Assembly: GCF_020164455.1 (NCBI RefSeq)
Contig: NZ_JAIQWW010000005.1
Location: 124,001 to 188,000, forward strand
Direction: 5' to 3'
Source: Phyllobacterium chamaecytisi
GTDB taxonomy: Bacteria > Pseudomonadota > Alphaproteobacteria > Rhizobiales > Rhizobiaceae
Length of the DNA: 64,000 nt
In this document: positions 7,554-16,018 of the stretch, piece by piece
Layout: each line of letters starts with the position of its first letter
How positions within the stretch are numbered: the stretch's first letter is position 1
The notes under the pieces: generated by a model
Databases searched by the model: none
What the model was told of the DNA's origin: nothing
Seen by the model: the letters and a program-made list of their open reading frames with translations, nothing else
Translations under genes and position numbers: made by a program

Positions 7554-8140
7554 CAGAAGTGCTTTTCGATGCCGAAGACAATGGCGCGACAGCACTCGAA
7601 CCGGACGAACGCGCTCAACTTATTCCGACCTACATCAGTACGCGAGCCGAGTTGAACGATGCAGAACTTCAGAATATCAATGACGCTGATCGTTGGGTTT
7701 TTAGGCGCCGCCGCGACGTGCTCAGCCTTGAGTTCCTGAAAAATCTGCACAAGCGCATGTTCAATCAGGTGTGGCGCTGGGCGGGCAATTATCGTACGAC
7801 CGGCCGTAATATTGGCGTTGAGGCCTATCGCATTGATACAGAGCTGCATCAACTGTTGAGCGACGTACGTTTTTGGATAGCCAACACCACATTCCTGCCC
7901 GATGAGATCGCCATTCGATTTCATCATCGCCTGGTAGCCATTCACCCATTCCCCAATGGAAATGGACGTCACGCACGCCTTGCAGCCGATTTGTTGATAA
8001 TTCAGTTAGGCAATCGCCGATTTACATGGGGCAGCGAAAGCCTGGTCGAGCCAGCCAAGACACGTCACAATTACATCAAAGCACTTCGCACCGCCGATAA
8101 TCACGATATCCGCGCACTCTTGGCGTTCGCTCGCACGTAG
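7550..8140 (+). CDS. Fic-domain protein, mobile mystery protein B
   Basis: 196 residues. The Fic core carries HPFPNGNGRHAR at about 131-142, matching HxFx(D/N)GNGRxxR with catalytic His131. Fic enzymes transfer AMP or another nucleotide-derived group from a cofactor to target hydroxyls. The N-terminal segment (ATALEPDE..LIPTYISTRAELN) is typical of mobile mystery protein B (TIGR02613). I see no clear (S/T)xxxE(G/N) inhibitory helix in either protein, so how activity is restrained is open. Translationally coupled to the XRE gene (ATGA overlap); a bidirectional terminator follows. Likely a toxin-antitoxin-like module inserted between ftsK and amtB. Confidence 0.87.
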   Translation: MTEVLFDAEDNGATALEPDERAQLIPTYISTRAELNDAELQNINDADRWVFRRRRDVLSLEFLKNLHKRMFNQVWRWAGNYRTTGRNIGVEAYRIDTELHQLLSDVRFWIANTTFLPDEIAIRFHHRLVAIHPFPNGNGRHARLAADLLIIQLGNRRFTWGSESLVEPAKTRHNYIKALRTADNHDIRALLAFART

Positions 8141-8160
8141 AGATAAGGAGACAGGCCGCT

Positions 8161-8194
8161 AAAAGAAGGGCCCGAAAACCGGGCCCTTCTTTTT
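8161..8194. terminator. Bidirectional rho-independent terminator
   Basis: Stem GAAGGGCCCG (8165-8174) pairs with CGGGCCCTTC (8180-8189) around a 5-nt loop, with AAAA before and TTTTT after. It can stop the Fic operon from the left and amtB from the right, which converge here. Confidence 0.9.
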
Positions 8195-8208
8195 CCTGCA
8201 AGGTTCTA

Positions 8209-9633
8209 TCAGCTGTGATAGGCAGCTTCACCGTGCGAGGTGAGGTCGAGGCCTTCACGCTCTGATTCGGGCGATGCACGCAGGCCGACAATCAGATCGA
8301 CGATCTTGTAAAGGATCGCGCTGCCGATACCTGACCAGAGCAGCGTCACGAGAACACCTTTGAACTGCGCCCAGACCTGAGTCGCCGTACCTGCGTAGCT
8401 GGCGGCGAAATCGGCAGTCGAATAATCGACGATACCGGCGCCACCGAGTGCCGGATTGACGAGGATGCCGGTGCCAAGAGCACCGATGATGCCACCGACG
8501 CAATGGATGCCGAAGACATCGAGGCTGTCATCATAGTCGAACGTGTTCTTCACCACTGCGACGAAGAAGTAGCAGACGACGGTGACGACCGCACCGAGCA
8601 CGATGGCACCCATCGGACCGACGAAACCAGCAGCCGGGGTAACGGCAACCAGGCCGGCGACGGCACCCGATACGGCACCGAGCATCGAAGCCTTACCACG
8701 CAGGAAGGATTCGAGGATGATCCACATCACCGCAGCAGCAGCTGTCGCGACGAAGGTGTTGATCATGGCAAGGCCCGCATAGGCATTGGCTTCGAGGTTG
8801 GAACCGGCATTGAAGCCGAACCAGCCAACCCACAGCAATGACGCACCGATCATGGTCATCGTCATGGAGTGCGGTGCCATGATGTCTTTCTTGTAGCCTG
8901 TACGCTTGCCAATCATCAGAGCGCCGACGAGACCTGCAATACCCGCATTGATGTGAACGACGGTACCACCGGCGAAGTCGATTGCGCCAAAGCCGAAGAT
9001 CAGGCCCGACGGATCGGAATAGGCACTTGGACCGCCCCAGAACCAGACCATGTGAGCGATCGGGAAGTAGACGAAGGTAACCCAGAGAATGACGAACAGG
9101 ATGACCGCCGAGAACTTCACACGTTCAGCGAACGCACCGACGATGAGCGCCGGCGTGATACAGGCAAAGGTCATCTGGAAGACGACATAGACCAGTTCGG
9201 GGATGGCGACGCCTTTGGTGAAGGTCTCCGACATCGTCGTCACGTCGACACCGTGCAAGAACGCCTTCGAGAGGCCGCCGACGAACGAATTGCCGGGTGT
9301 GAAGGCCAGGCTATAGCCGTAGAACACCCAGATCAGCATCACCACGGCGGTGATGGTGAAGACCTGCATGAGAACCGAGAGCATGTTCTTCGAGCGGACA
9401 AGGCCGCCATAGAAAAGCGCGAGGCCGGGGATGGTCATCAACAACACAAGCACTGTCGAGATCATCATCCAGGTGGTGTCGCCCTTGTCGACCGTGAAGG
9501 CTGGCGCTGCGGCGGCGGGAGCTGCTGGCGCGGCCTCCTGAGCGAATGCGGCCAGCGTACCGATAGCGACCAGTGCCAGCGACCCTAGAAGGGTGCTGCG
9601 CGCCGCAGATGTCAGACTGGTTGGAATTTTCAT
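8209..9633 (-). CDS. amtB: Ammonium transporter AmtB
   Basis: 474 residues from the ATG at 9633, which has AAGGAGAC 4 nt upstream; an in-frame ATG at 9663 is less likely. Signal peptide about 1-31 (ends AAFAQEAA), then an Ala/Pro-rich stretch and eleven hydrophobic helices. Family signatures include GLALFYGGLVR, the AFAERVKF segment, and the twin-His pore residues in GGTVVHINAG and DVFGIHCVGG. It conducts ammonium/ammonia across the inner membrane and is blocked by GlnK. It lies directly after glnK on the same strand (26 bp), the classical glnK-amtB operon. The C-terminal tail that GlnK contacts is present. Confidence 0.95.
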   Translation of the reverse strand: MKIPTSLTSAARSTLLGSLALVAIGTLAAFAQEAAPAAPAAAAPAFTVDKGDTTWMMISTVLVLLMTIPGLALFYGGLVRSKNMLSVLMQVFTITAVVMLIWVFYGYSLAFTPGNSFVGGLSKAFLHGVDVTTMSETFTKGVAIPELVYVVFQMTFACITPALIVGAFAERVKFSAVILFVILWVTFVYFPIAHMVWFWGGPSAYSDPSGLIFGFGAIDFAGGTVVHINAGIAGLVGALMIGKRTGYKKDIMAPHSMTMTMIGASLLWVGWFGFNAGSNLEANAYAGLAMINTFVATAAAAVMWIILESFLRGKASMLGAVSGAVAGLVAVTPAAGFVGPMGAIVLGAVVTVVCYFFVAVVKNTFDYDDSLDVFGIHCVGGIIGALGTGILVNPALGGAGIVDYSTADFAASYAGTATQVWAQFKGVLVTLLWSGIGSAILYKIVDLIVGLRASPESEREGLDLTSHGEAAYHS

Positions 9634-9659
9634 TATTGTCTCCTTGAACCCCAAATAAA

Positions 9660-10106
<447 letters not shown>

Positions 10107-10114
10107 CTAAGGAG

Positions 10115-10133
10115 TATTCAAGTTCTGTGCCAG
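10115..10133 (-). promoter_or_regulatory. Candidate sigma-54 promoter of glnK-amtB
   Basis: On the minus strand CTGGCACAGAACTTGAATA matches TGGCACG-N4-TTGCA closely: the -24 GG and 10-bp spacing are kept, with TTGA in place of TTGC at -12. It lies about 120 bp upstream of the glnK start. No convincing NtrC dimer site was seen upstream. Confidence 0.5.
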
Positions 10134-10216
10134 ACTCGAAATATAACGCCAAGTCATTGATTACAAATGGATATTTTTAACGATTGATGGCATGGTCACG
10201 TAATATGAAGCAACAT

Positions 10217-10231
10217 GCCTAAAAATTAGGC
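10217..10231. other. Small palindrome downstream of tesB
   Basis: GCCTAAAAATTAGGC forms a short 6-bp stem between the tesB stop and the glnK promoter. It could be a weak terminator for tesB or an operator; nothing decides between them. Confidence 0.3.
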
Positions 10232-10254
10232 AAACTCAAAGGGCTTTGAAAACG

Positions 10255-11124
10255 TCACGCTTCGGAATGCACACGAATTAGGCCTTCCTGTGCTGTCGAG
10301 GCAATCAATGTGCCATCACGGCTATAGATTGCACCACGATTAAAGCCACGCGCACCGGATGTACTGGGGCTGTCTGCCGTATAAAGCAGCCAGTCGTCGA
10401 AACGGCAGGGTCGATGAAACCACATGGCGTGGTCGAGGCTGGCGACCTGCAGGTCACGATCGAAAATCGATCTTCCATGCGCATAAAGCGAGGTATCGAG
10501 CAGCGTCATGTCCGACAGATAAGCCAGCACCGCCGCCTGCACGGCGCGGTCATCCGGCACGGGACCTGTGGTCTTGATCCAGACGTTCTGCTCGGGCGGA
10601 AGCTTTTCGCGCGAAAAATAGTGGGCGAGCGACAAAGGCTTCATCTCGATGGGCCGGTCTTGCTCCCAGTACTTGCGGATAGCGGCGGGCGCATTCTGCA
10701 GATATTGCTCTTTCAGGTCGCGGTCGCTGATGAGATTTTCCGGTTCGGTGACATCGAGCGGTTTGGGCTTTTGATGTTCAAGCCCCTCCTCCTCGATCTG
10801 GAAGGAGGCTTCCAGCGAAAAGATCGCGTGGCCATGCTGGATACCAACGACGCGCCGGGTGGTGAAGCTCGAACCATCGCGAATACGATCGACCTCGTAG
10901 ATGATCGGCACTTTCGGATCGCCGGCGCGCATGAAATAGCCGTGCAGCGAATGCACATGACGCAGAGGATCGACGGTACGCTGTGCTGCGACCAATGCCT
11001 GGCCGATCACCTGGCCGCCGAAGACGCGTTGCCAGCCGGATTGCGGGCTGCGACCTCGAAACAGGTTGTGTTCAAGCATCTCAAGGTCGAGTATGGACAA
11101 AAGCTCATTCATGGCGTCAGACAT
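10255..11124 (-). CDS. tesB: Acyl-CoA thioesterase II
   Basis: 289 residues from the ATG at 11124, which has GGGAGA about 8 nt upstream; a longer reading to 11250 adds 42 unrelated residues and overlaps the divergent gene. Double hot-dog fold: GGQVIGQALVAAQRTV with HSLHGYFMRAGDP in the first half, and YLSDMTLLDTSLYAHG plus SLDHAMWFHRP in the second, which carries the Asp/Thr/Gln catalytic set of TesB. It hydrolyses acyl-CoA to free fatty acid and CoA in the cytoplasm. Divergent from the UbiH-like gene, with 91 bp between starts. Confidence 0.93.
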   Translation of the reverse strand: MSDAMNELLSILDLEMLEHNLFRGRSPQSGWQRVFGGQVIGQALVAAQRTVDPLRHVHSLHGYFMRAGDPKVPIIYEVDRIRDGSSFTTRRVVGIQHGHAIFSLEASFQIEEEGLEHQKPKPLDVTEPENLISDRDLKEQYLQNAPAAIRKYWEQDRPIEMKPLSLAHYFSREKLPPEQNVWIKTTGPVPDDRAVQAAVLAYLSDMTLLDTSLYAHGRSIFDRDLQVASLDHAMWFHRPCRFDDWLLYTADSPSTSGARGFNRGAIYSRDGTLIASTAQEGLIRVHSEA

Positions 11125-11215
11125 GATCGAAGTCTCCCGTTCGCGCGTTCCAACGCTTGCAACAGGAACAGGAGCACAAGTCAAGCGCCGCATAATTGCA
11201 ACCCGGAGGCAAATC

Positions 11216-12445
11216 ATGGTTGAACGAAGCTCCCCGCAAGACATCACCATCGCCGGCGCAGGCTATGTCGGCCTCGCGACAGCGGTCGCGCTGAAATCAT
11301 CGGCGCCGCACCTTGCCGTCACGGTTATCGACGCCGCGCCTGCCGGCGTATGGCGCAACGATACGCGAGCCTCGGCTATCGCCGCCGCCGCAAGCCGCAT
11401 GCTGGACCGCCTCGGATGCTGGGAGGCGATCCTGCCGGAAGCGCAACCCATCACCGAGATGATCGTCACCGATTCGCGCACGTCCGATCCCGTACGGCCC
11501 GTTTTCCTGACCTTCAACGGCGAAGTTGAGCCGGGCGAGCCGTTCGCGCACATGGTGGAGAACCGCGTCCTCAACGCATCGTTGCGCAAGAAGGCAGATG
11601 AACTTGGCGTGACCTTCATCGAAGGCGCGCCGGTAAACGGTTTCGAACATGGCGAGGCATATCTTGCGGTCCGTTATTCCGACGACAAGAGCTTGCGTAC
11701 CCGGCTGCTGATCGCTGCCGACGGCGTCAAATCCCGCCTGCGCGACATGGCCGGCATCAAGGTCGTGAACTGGGAATATGGCCAGTCAGGCATCGTTTGC
11801 ACCGTCGCGCATGAGCGCCCGCACCATGGCCGGGCCGAGGAACATTTCTTGCCCGCAGGGCCCTTTGCGGTGCTGCCACTCAAAGGCAACCGCTCATCGC
11901 TGGTGTGGACCGAACGCACCGCCGATGCAGAACGCCTGGTCAACGAGGACGATTTCGTTTTTGAAGCCGAGCTCGAACAGCGCTTTGGCCTGAAACTCGG
12001 GGAGGTGCATGTGGAAGGCGCGCGTAAAGCCTTTCCGCTCGGTCTCACCCTTGCTCGGGATTTCGTCAAGCCGCGCTTCGCGCTGGTGGGCGACGCAGCG
12101 CATGGTATCCATCCGATCGCCGGACAAGGTCTCAATCTCGGCTTCAAGGATGCGGCAGCGCTGGCGGAAACCATCGTCGATGCCGACCGGCTCGGGCTCG
12201 ACATCGGCTCGGTGGCGGTGCTCGAGCGCTACCAGACCTGGCGGCGCTTCGACACGGTGCAGATGGGCGTCACCACGGACGTTTTGAACCGGCTGTTTTC
12301 CAACGACAACGTACCGGTCCGTGCGCTGCGCGATTTCGGTCTCGGCCTGGTCGAACGGATGCCGCGGCTCAAGGGATTTTTCATCCGCCAAGCCGCGGGA
12401 TTATCGACGACGGCGCCGAAACTGCTGCAGGGCCAGCCGATCTAG
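11216..12445 (+). CDS. UbiH/UbiF/VisC-family FAD-dependent hydroxylase
   Basis: 409 residues from the ATG at 11216, which has CGGAGG 6 nt upstream. Dinucleotide-binding motif GAGYVGLATAVAL (about 12-24), the DG motif AADGVKSRLRD (about 165-175) and the second FAD motif LVGDAAHGIHPIAGQGLNLGFKDA (about 290-313) identify a PHBH-fold monooxygenase of the ubiquinone-hydroxylase family (COG0654). Such enzymes hydroxylate the benzoquinone ring during ubiquinone synthesis, often loosely at the inner membrane. Which ring position is hydroxylated cannot be read here; rhizobial paralogues (UbiH, UbiF, UbiL) look alike. Convergent with the aldo/keto reductase remnant. Confidence 0.85.
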   Translation: MVERSSPQDITIAGAGYVGLATAVALKSSAPHLAVTVIDAAPAGVWRNDTRASAIAAAASRMLDRLGCWEAILPEAQPITEMIVTDSRTSDPVRPVFLTFNGEVEPGEPFAHMVENRVLNASLRKKADELGVTFIEGAPVNGFEHGEAYLAVRYSDDKSLRTRLLIAADGVKSRLRDMAGIKVVNWEYGQSGIVCTVAHERPHHGRAEEHFLPAGPFAVLPLKGNRSSLVWTERTADAERLVNEDDFVFEAELEQRFGLKLGEVHVEGARKAFPLGLTLARDFVKPRFALVGDAAHGIHPIAGQGLNLGFKDAAALAETIVDADRLGLDIGSVAVLERYQTWRRFDTVQMGVTTDVLNRLFSNDNVPVRALRDFGLGLVERMPRLKGFFIRQAAGLSTTAPKLLQGQPI

Positions 12446-12452
12446 ACTTGCT

Positions 12453-13483
12453 CTAGAGCGGCCGCGGATATTTGCGGTAGATCGCGTTTATCTCCTTGAG
12501 AAGTTCCGGTGGCAGCGTGATCTGGCTTGCCCAGATATCGGTCTTCAGCTGTTCCATCGACGTTGCGCCGATGATAACAGAGGTCATGAACGGCCGCGAC
12601 AGGGCGAAAGCGATCGCCATCTGCGCCACATCGAGATTGTGCTTGCGGGCGAGTTCAATATAGGCGCGAACCGCAGGCGCGGAGTGTTCATTGTTGCGCC
12701 ACAGACCGCCTGGCTGAATCGAGCCACGTGTGCCCGCGGGCATCTTCCCGTCGAGATATTTGCCGGTCAATACGCCGGAAGCCAGCGTCGAATAGGCGAG
12801 AAGGCCGACATCCTCGTGATGGCTGAGTTCAGCAAGATCGAGATCGAAGACGCGCTGTACTCGTTCTGCACCGAGGCAACGCGGGGTAGAACGTGACGCT
12901 CGGAAAGCTTGAGCCATTGACCGATGCCCCAGGCGGTTTCGTTGGAAAGGCCGATATGACGGATCTTGCCTTCCTTGACCATATCGCCAAGGCCGAGCAG
13001 AGCTTCTTCGATCTGCCCCACGACCTGCGACTTGTCCTGATTTTGCGGCGCATACTGCCATGCGGTACCGAAATGATAATGACCGCGGGCGGCATAGTGG
13101 ACCTGATAGAGATCGATATAGTCGGTCTGCAGACGCTTCAGGCTGCCTTCCACCGCCTCACGGACGGTCTGGCGATCAGGTGGGGTTCCATTGCGGATCC
13201 AGCTATTGCCGCCGCCGGAAATCTTCGACGCCAATACGAACTTGTCGCGCTTGCCGGTCTTCTTGAACCACGTGCCGATATGACTTTCGGTTTTGCCGTA
13301 GGTGTCCGCGCTCGACGGAATTGCATAGACTTCCGCCGTATCCATGAAATTGATACCCGCGTCCAACGCATAGTCGATCTGGCTGTGTGCATCGGCTTCG
13401 GTGTTCTGTACGCCCCAGGTCATGGTGCCGAGGCAAATTTCAGTGACGTCGATATCGGTCCTGCCGAGTTTCTTCAGTTTCAC
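12453..13483 (-). pseudogene. Aldo/keto reductase, frameshifted
   Basis: The N-terminal part (13483 down to about 12860) reads MKLKKLGRTDIDVTEICLGTMTWG, TAEVY, KFVLASKISG and DLYQVHY and ends SVQNEYS; the reading then leaves homology. The next frame resumes with RVFDLDLAELSHHEDVGLLAYSTLASGVLTGKY and continues to the normal end at 12453. Intact relatives have about four residues (like SLLC) between the two parts, so about 10 nt are missing near 12850-12860. The full protein would be an NADP-dependent oxidoreductase of the Tas/AKR type with Asp, Tyr and Lys catalytic residues. Either a real pseudogene or a sequencing/assembly error. Confidence 0.82.
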
Positions 13484-13510
13484 GGGATTTTCCTGTTTGA
13501 TCTTGGTTGA

Positions 13511-14041
13511 TCAGTCGACTTGGAGGCCAAGCCTCTGCTTTAGCTTTCTGACACGCTGGCCGTAATGATGGGAGACAGGGACGGCAGCAGCGGCCTCCCC
13601 TACCATATCAATCAATTCGCACTTTTCCAGTTCGTTAAGCTGCTGGCGCAGAAACGGGGAGGTTTTTTCGATGACAGTTGCGGTATCGCCGGCCTGGCTG
13701 AAAGCCCATTTCGCGTAGATCATCGCCTCGTCAGCCTTTTTGGGACTGCTGATATGAAGGACCACACTCCTTACGGCATCGAAATGACCATCCGTAATCA
13801 GCACATCTTCGGCGATGATCGCAAAGATCAATGTCGCTGCGGCAAGAACGGGGTCCTCAATCGCAGTCAGCGGCGAATGCTCAGCCTGCAAGCGTATTTT
13901 CCTGCGCCGGAAATATCCACGCACACGCCCGGCGCTGTCGATAACGTCGCCCGCTGCCTCTCCCAATACCTTCAACCTGTACCACCAGAAGAGGCCGCCG
14001 CCGAGGAGCCCGAGAACTGCCAGAATAATATGCATGATCAA
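13511..14041 (-). CDS. Membrane-anchored TerB-like protein
   Basis: 176 residues. One N-terminal membrane helix (about 3-20, IILAVLGLLGGGLFWWY) is followed by a basic stretch and a helical domain. The helices around residues 60-165 (EDPVLAAATLIFAIIAED, HFDAVRSVVLHI, ELIDMVGEAA) look like the TerB/DjlA-type seven-helix fold, an acidic metal-binding domain. No enzymatic motif is seen. The start could be the ATG two codons in. It lies 27 bp upstream of the aldo/keto reductase remnant on the same strand. The TerB assignment is from pattern only; a conserved membrane protein of unknown function is the safe reading. Confidence 0.6.
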   Translation of the reverse strand: MIMHIILAVLGLLGGGLFWWYRLKVLGEAAGDVIDSAGRVRGYFRRRKIRLQAEHSPLTAIEDPVLAAATLIFAIIAEDVLITDGHFDAVRSVVLHISSPKKADEAMIYAKWAFSQAGDTATVIEKTSPFLRQQLNELEKCELIDMVGEAAAAVPVSHHYGQRVRKLKQRLGLQVD

Positions 14042-14217
14042 AATCCCTCTATGAAAAACTTCAGTTTAGAGGGAGGGAAATCGATCCGTAAATTAGGCGA
14101 TGGAATAATACGGTGCCATGGATATGATACGGAACTATGCTAGCACGGAACCGTTATCGCCAAGCCTGATCACGGCGCACCACACGTCTTGCAACAACTT
14201 CATCGAGGGAGATAGAA

Positions 14218-14646
14218 ATGGACAGACAAGCAACAGCAATCTGGAAAGGCGCGCTGAAGGATGGTCAAGGCACGCTCGACACCCAAAGCGGCGCGCTGAA
14301 AGGTCTTCCCTATAATTTCAAGGCCCGTTTCGAGGACGCAAGCGGCACTTCCGGCACCAATCCTGAGGAACTGCTGGGCGCAGCCCACGCGGGTTGTTTT
14401 GCCATGCAGCTTTCACACTTCCTTGCGGAGAACGGTACCCCGGCTGAAAAGCTCGAAGCCAAGGCGGTCGTGACGCTTGACCCGGCCAAAGGCGCGATCA
14501 CCAAGAGCGCACTGACCCTGGTCGGTAATGTACCTGGCATCGACGCTGGGACTTTCAGCGAGCTTGCCAACAAAGCCAAGGCCAACTGCCCGGTATCGAA
14601 GGCGCTCGGCGCGATCGAACTTACTCTGGATGCCAGACTGGCTTGA
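14218..14646 (+). CDS. osmC: OsmC-family peroxiredoxin
   Basis: 142 residues. The two redox cysteines are Cys60 in AAHAGCFAM and Cys124 in ANCPVSKAL, the spacing of OsmC/Ohr proteins; YNFKARFEDASGTNPEELLG-type residues with Arg37 complete the active site. These proteins reduce organic hydroperoxides, taking electrons from lipoylated partners and lipoamide dehydrogenase. The lack of the Ohr-type N-terminal TGGR signature and the GTNPEELL motif favour OsmC over Ohr. Start ATG at 14218 follows GAGGGAG (14204-14210). A hairpin with a T-rich tail follows the gene. Confidence 0.9.
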   Translation: MDRQATAIWKGALKDGQGTLDTQSGALKGLPYNFKARFEDASGTSGTNPEELLGAAHAGCFAMQLSHFLAENGTPAEKLEAKAVVTLDPAKGAITKSALTLVGNVPGIDAGTFSELANKAKANCPVSKALGAIELTLDARLA

Positions 14647-14674
14647 TTTGTCAGGCAACCAGCCGAATGATCTG

Positions 14675-14700
14675 CGGGCGCTCTGGCGCCCGTTGTTGTT
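14675..14700 (+). terminator. Candidate terminator after osmC
   Basis: CGGGCGC (14675-14681) pairs with GCGCCCG (14686-14692) around TCTG and is followed by a TTGTTGTTG tract, 29 bp after the osmC stop. The U-tract is imperfect. Confidence 0.5.
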
Positions 14701-14767
14701 GACCAAATAACTGGCACGACCAGGACTGATCCACATTGTGTGGCGATAGACCGGAATCACTTGGCTT

Positions 14768-15142
14768 ATGATTGCATCGCTCGAACTGTGGGCGCGAACG
14801 ATCAAGCGCGATGTCGTTGCGCTCTGGCTGGCCGCGCGTGATCCGCGTGTTCCCTGGTATGCAAAAGCAGTTGCCGGGGGCGTTGCTGCCTATGCTCTAA
14901 GCCCTATTGATCTGATACCGGACTTTATCCCGATCATCGGCTATCTGGACGATCTCATCATTGTTCCGCTTGGCATCATGCTGGCGGTCAAACTTGTGCC
15001 TGACGATCTCATGCAGGAACTCCGGGACGAGGCCACGCGCCGCGCCAAACCAGTGAGCAAGACGGGGCTTGCCTTTATGGTGCTAGTCTGGACGCTTGCG
15101 GCTATCGCTTTGCTGTGGGTTTTCTGGCCGAATTCTGCCTAG
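14768..15142 (+). CDS. DUF1232/YkvA-family membrane protein
   Basis: 124 residues. The core KAVAGGVAAYALSPIDLIPDFIPIIGYLDDLIIVPLGIMLAVKLVP (about 39-83) contains the YALSPIDLIPDFIP signature of DUF1232, an amphipathic membrane-associated domain. One further C-terminal hydrophobic helix (about 99-120) is present. Function is unknown. A second DUF1232 protein lies at 62186. An ATG at 14768 is used. Confidence 0.82.
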   Translation: MIASLELWARTIKRDVVALWLAARDPRVPWYAKAVAGGVAAYALSPIDLIPDFIPIIGYLDDLIIVPLGIMLAVKLVPDDLMQELRDEATRRAKPVSKTGLAFMVLVWTLAAIALLWVFWPNSA

Positions 15143-15163
15143 CTTCCTTCGGCCGGCGCGGCA

Positions 15164-15943
15164 TCAAACCCGGCGTTCCACCATCATCTTCTTGATTTCG
15201 GCGATTGCCTTGGCGGGGTTAAGACCCTTGGGGCAAGCCTGTGCGCAGTTCATGATCGTGTGGCAGCGATAGAGCCGGAACGGATCTTCCAGATTGTCCA
15301 GACGCTCGCCCGTTGCTTCGTCGCGGCTGTCGATCAGCCAGCGATAGGCTTGGAGCAGCACAGCCGGGCCGAGATAGCGATCGCCATTCCACCAGTAGCT
15401 TGGGCATGAGGTCGAGCAGCAGGCGCACAGGATGCACTCGTAAAGGCCATCGAGCTTGGCGCGGTCTTCGTGGCTCTGCAGCCATTCCTTGGCCGGCTCA
15501 GGTGAGACCGTCTTCAGCCACGGCTCGATCGAACGATGCTGGGCGTAGAAATTGGAGAGATCCGGCACCAGATCCTTGACCACGGGCAGATGCGGCAGCG
15601 GATAGATCTTCACAGCGCCCTTGATCTCATCCATGCCCTTGGTGCAGGCGAGCGTATTGGTGCCATCGATATTCATGGCGCAGGAGCCGCAAATGCCCTC
15701 ACGGCACGACCGGCGCAATGTCAGTGTCGGATCGATCTTGTTCTTGATCCACAACAGACCGTCGAGAACCATGGGCCCGCAATCGTCGAGATCGACATAG
15801 TAGGTATCGATGCGCGGGTTCTCGCCGTCATCCGGCGACCAGCGGTAAATCCGGTACTCGCGCAGATTGTTTGCGCCCTGCGGACGATCCCAGGTCTTGC
15901 CGGGACGCATCTGCGAGTTCTTGGGAAGTGCAAGTTCAACCAT
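15164..15943 (-). CDS. sdhB: Succinate dehydrogenase iron-sulfur subunit
   Basis: 259 residues. The [2Fe-2S] ligands are Cys80, Cys85, Cys88 and Cys100 ([12 protein letters not shown]), and the [4Fe-4S] and [3Fe-4S] clusters use [12 protein letters not shown] (170-180) and [14 protein letters not shown] near residue 230. SdhB passes electrons from the SdhA flavin to ubiquinone in complex II on the cytoplasmic face of the inner membrane. It is the last gene of sdhC-sdhD-sdhA-sdhB. The 75-bp gap to sdhA holds a hairpin repeat, unusual inside this operon. Confidence 0.97.
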   Translation of the reverse strand: MVELALPKNSQMRPGKTWDRPQGANNLREYRIYRWSPDDGENPRIDTYYVDLDDCGPMVLDGLLWIKNKIDPTLTLRRSCREGICGSCAMNIDGTNTLACTKGMDEIKGAVKIYPLPHLPVVKDLVPDLSNFYAQHRSIEPWLKTVSPEPAKEWLQSHEDRAKLDGLYECILCACCSTSCPSYWWNGDRYLGPAVLLQAYRWLIDSRDEATGERLDNLEDPFRLYRCHTIMNCAQACPKGLNPAKAIAEIKKMMVERRV

Positions 15944-15972
15944 AATATTTTGGTCTCTCTATTTGTTCTTTC

Positions 15973-16016
15973 GCAATCCCGGACGGAAAACCGGTACCCA
16001 CTTTTCCTGGGATTGC
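15973..16016. repeat. Short dispersed hairpin repeat between sdhA and sdhB
   Basis: GCAATCCC (15973-15980) and GGGATTGC (16009-16016) bracket an interior GGACGGAAAACCG...CACTTTTCCT. The same layout with GCAATTCC/GGAATTGC ends lies at 21531-21572. I recognise the family as a frequent short intergenic repeat in Rhizobiales. In an mRNA it would form a stem-loop between two coding regions. Confidence 0.7.
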
Positions 16017-16018
16017 TT

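Noticed and set aside
12453-13061. Separate 202-residue gene
   Set aside because: Its first part is a shifted frame of the aldo/keto reductase; only the portion after about 12855 is family-like, so it is the second half of one broken gene.
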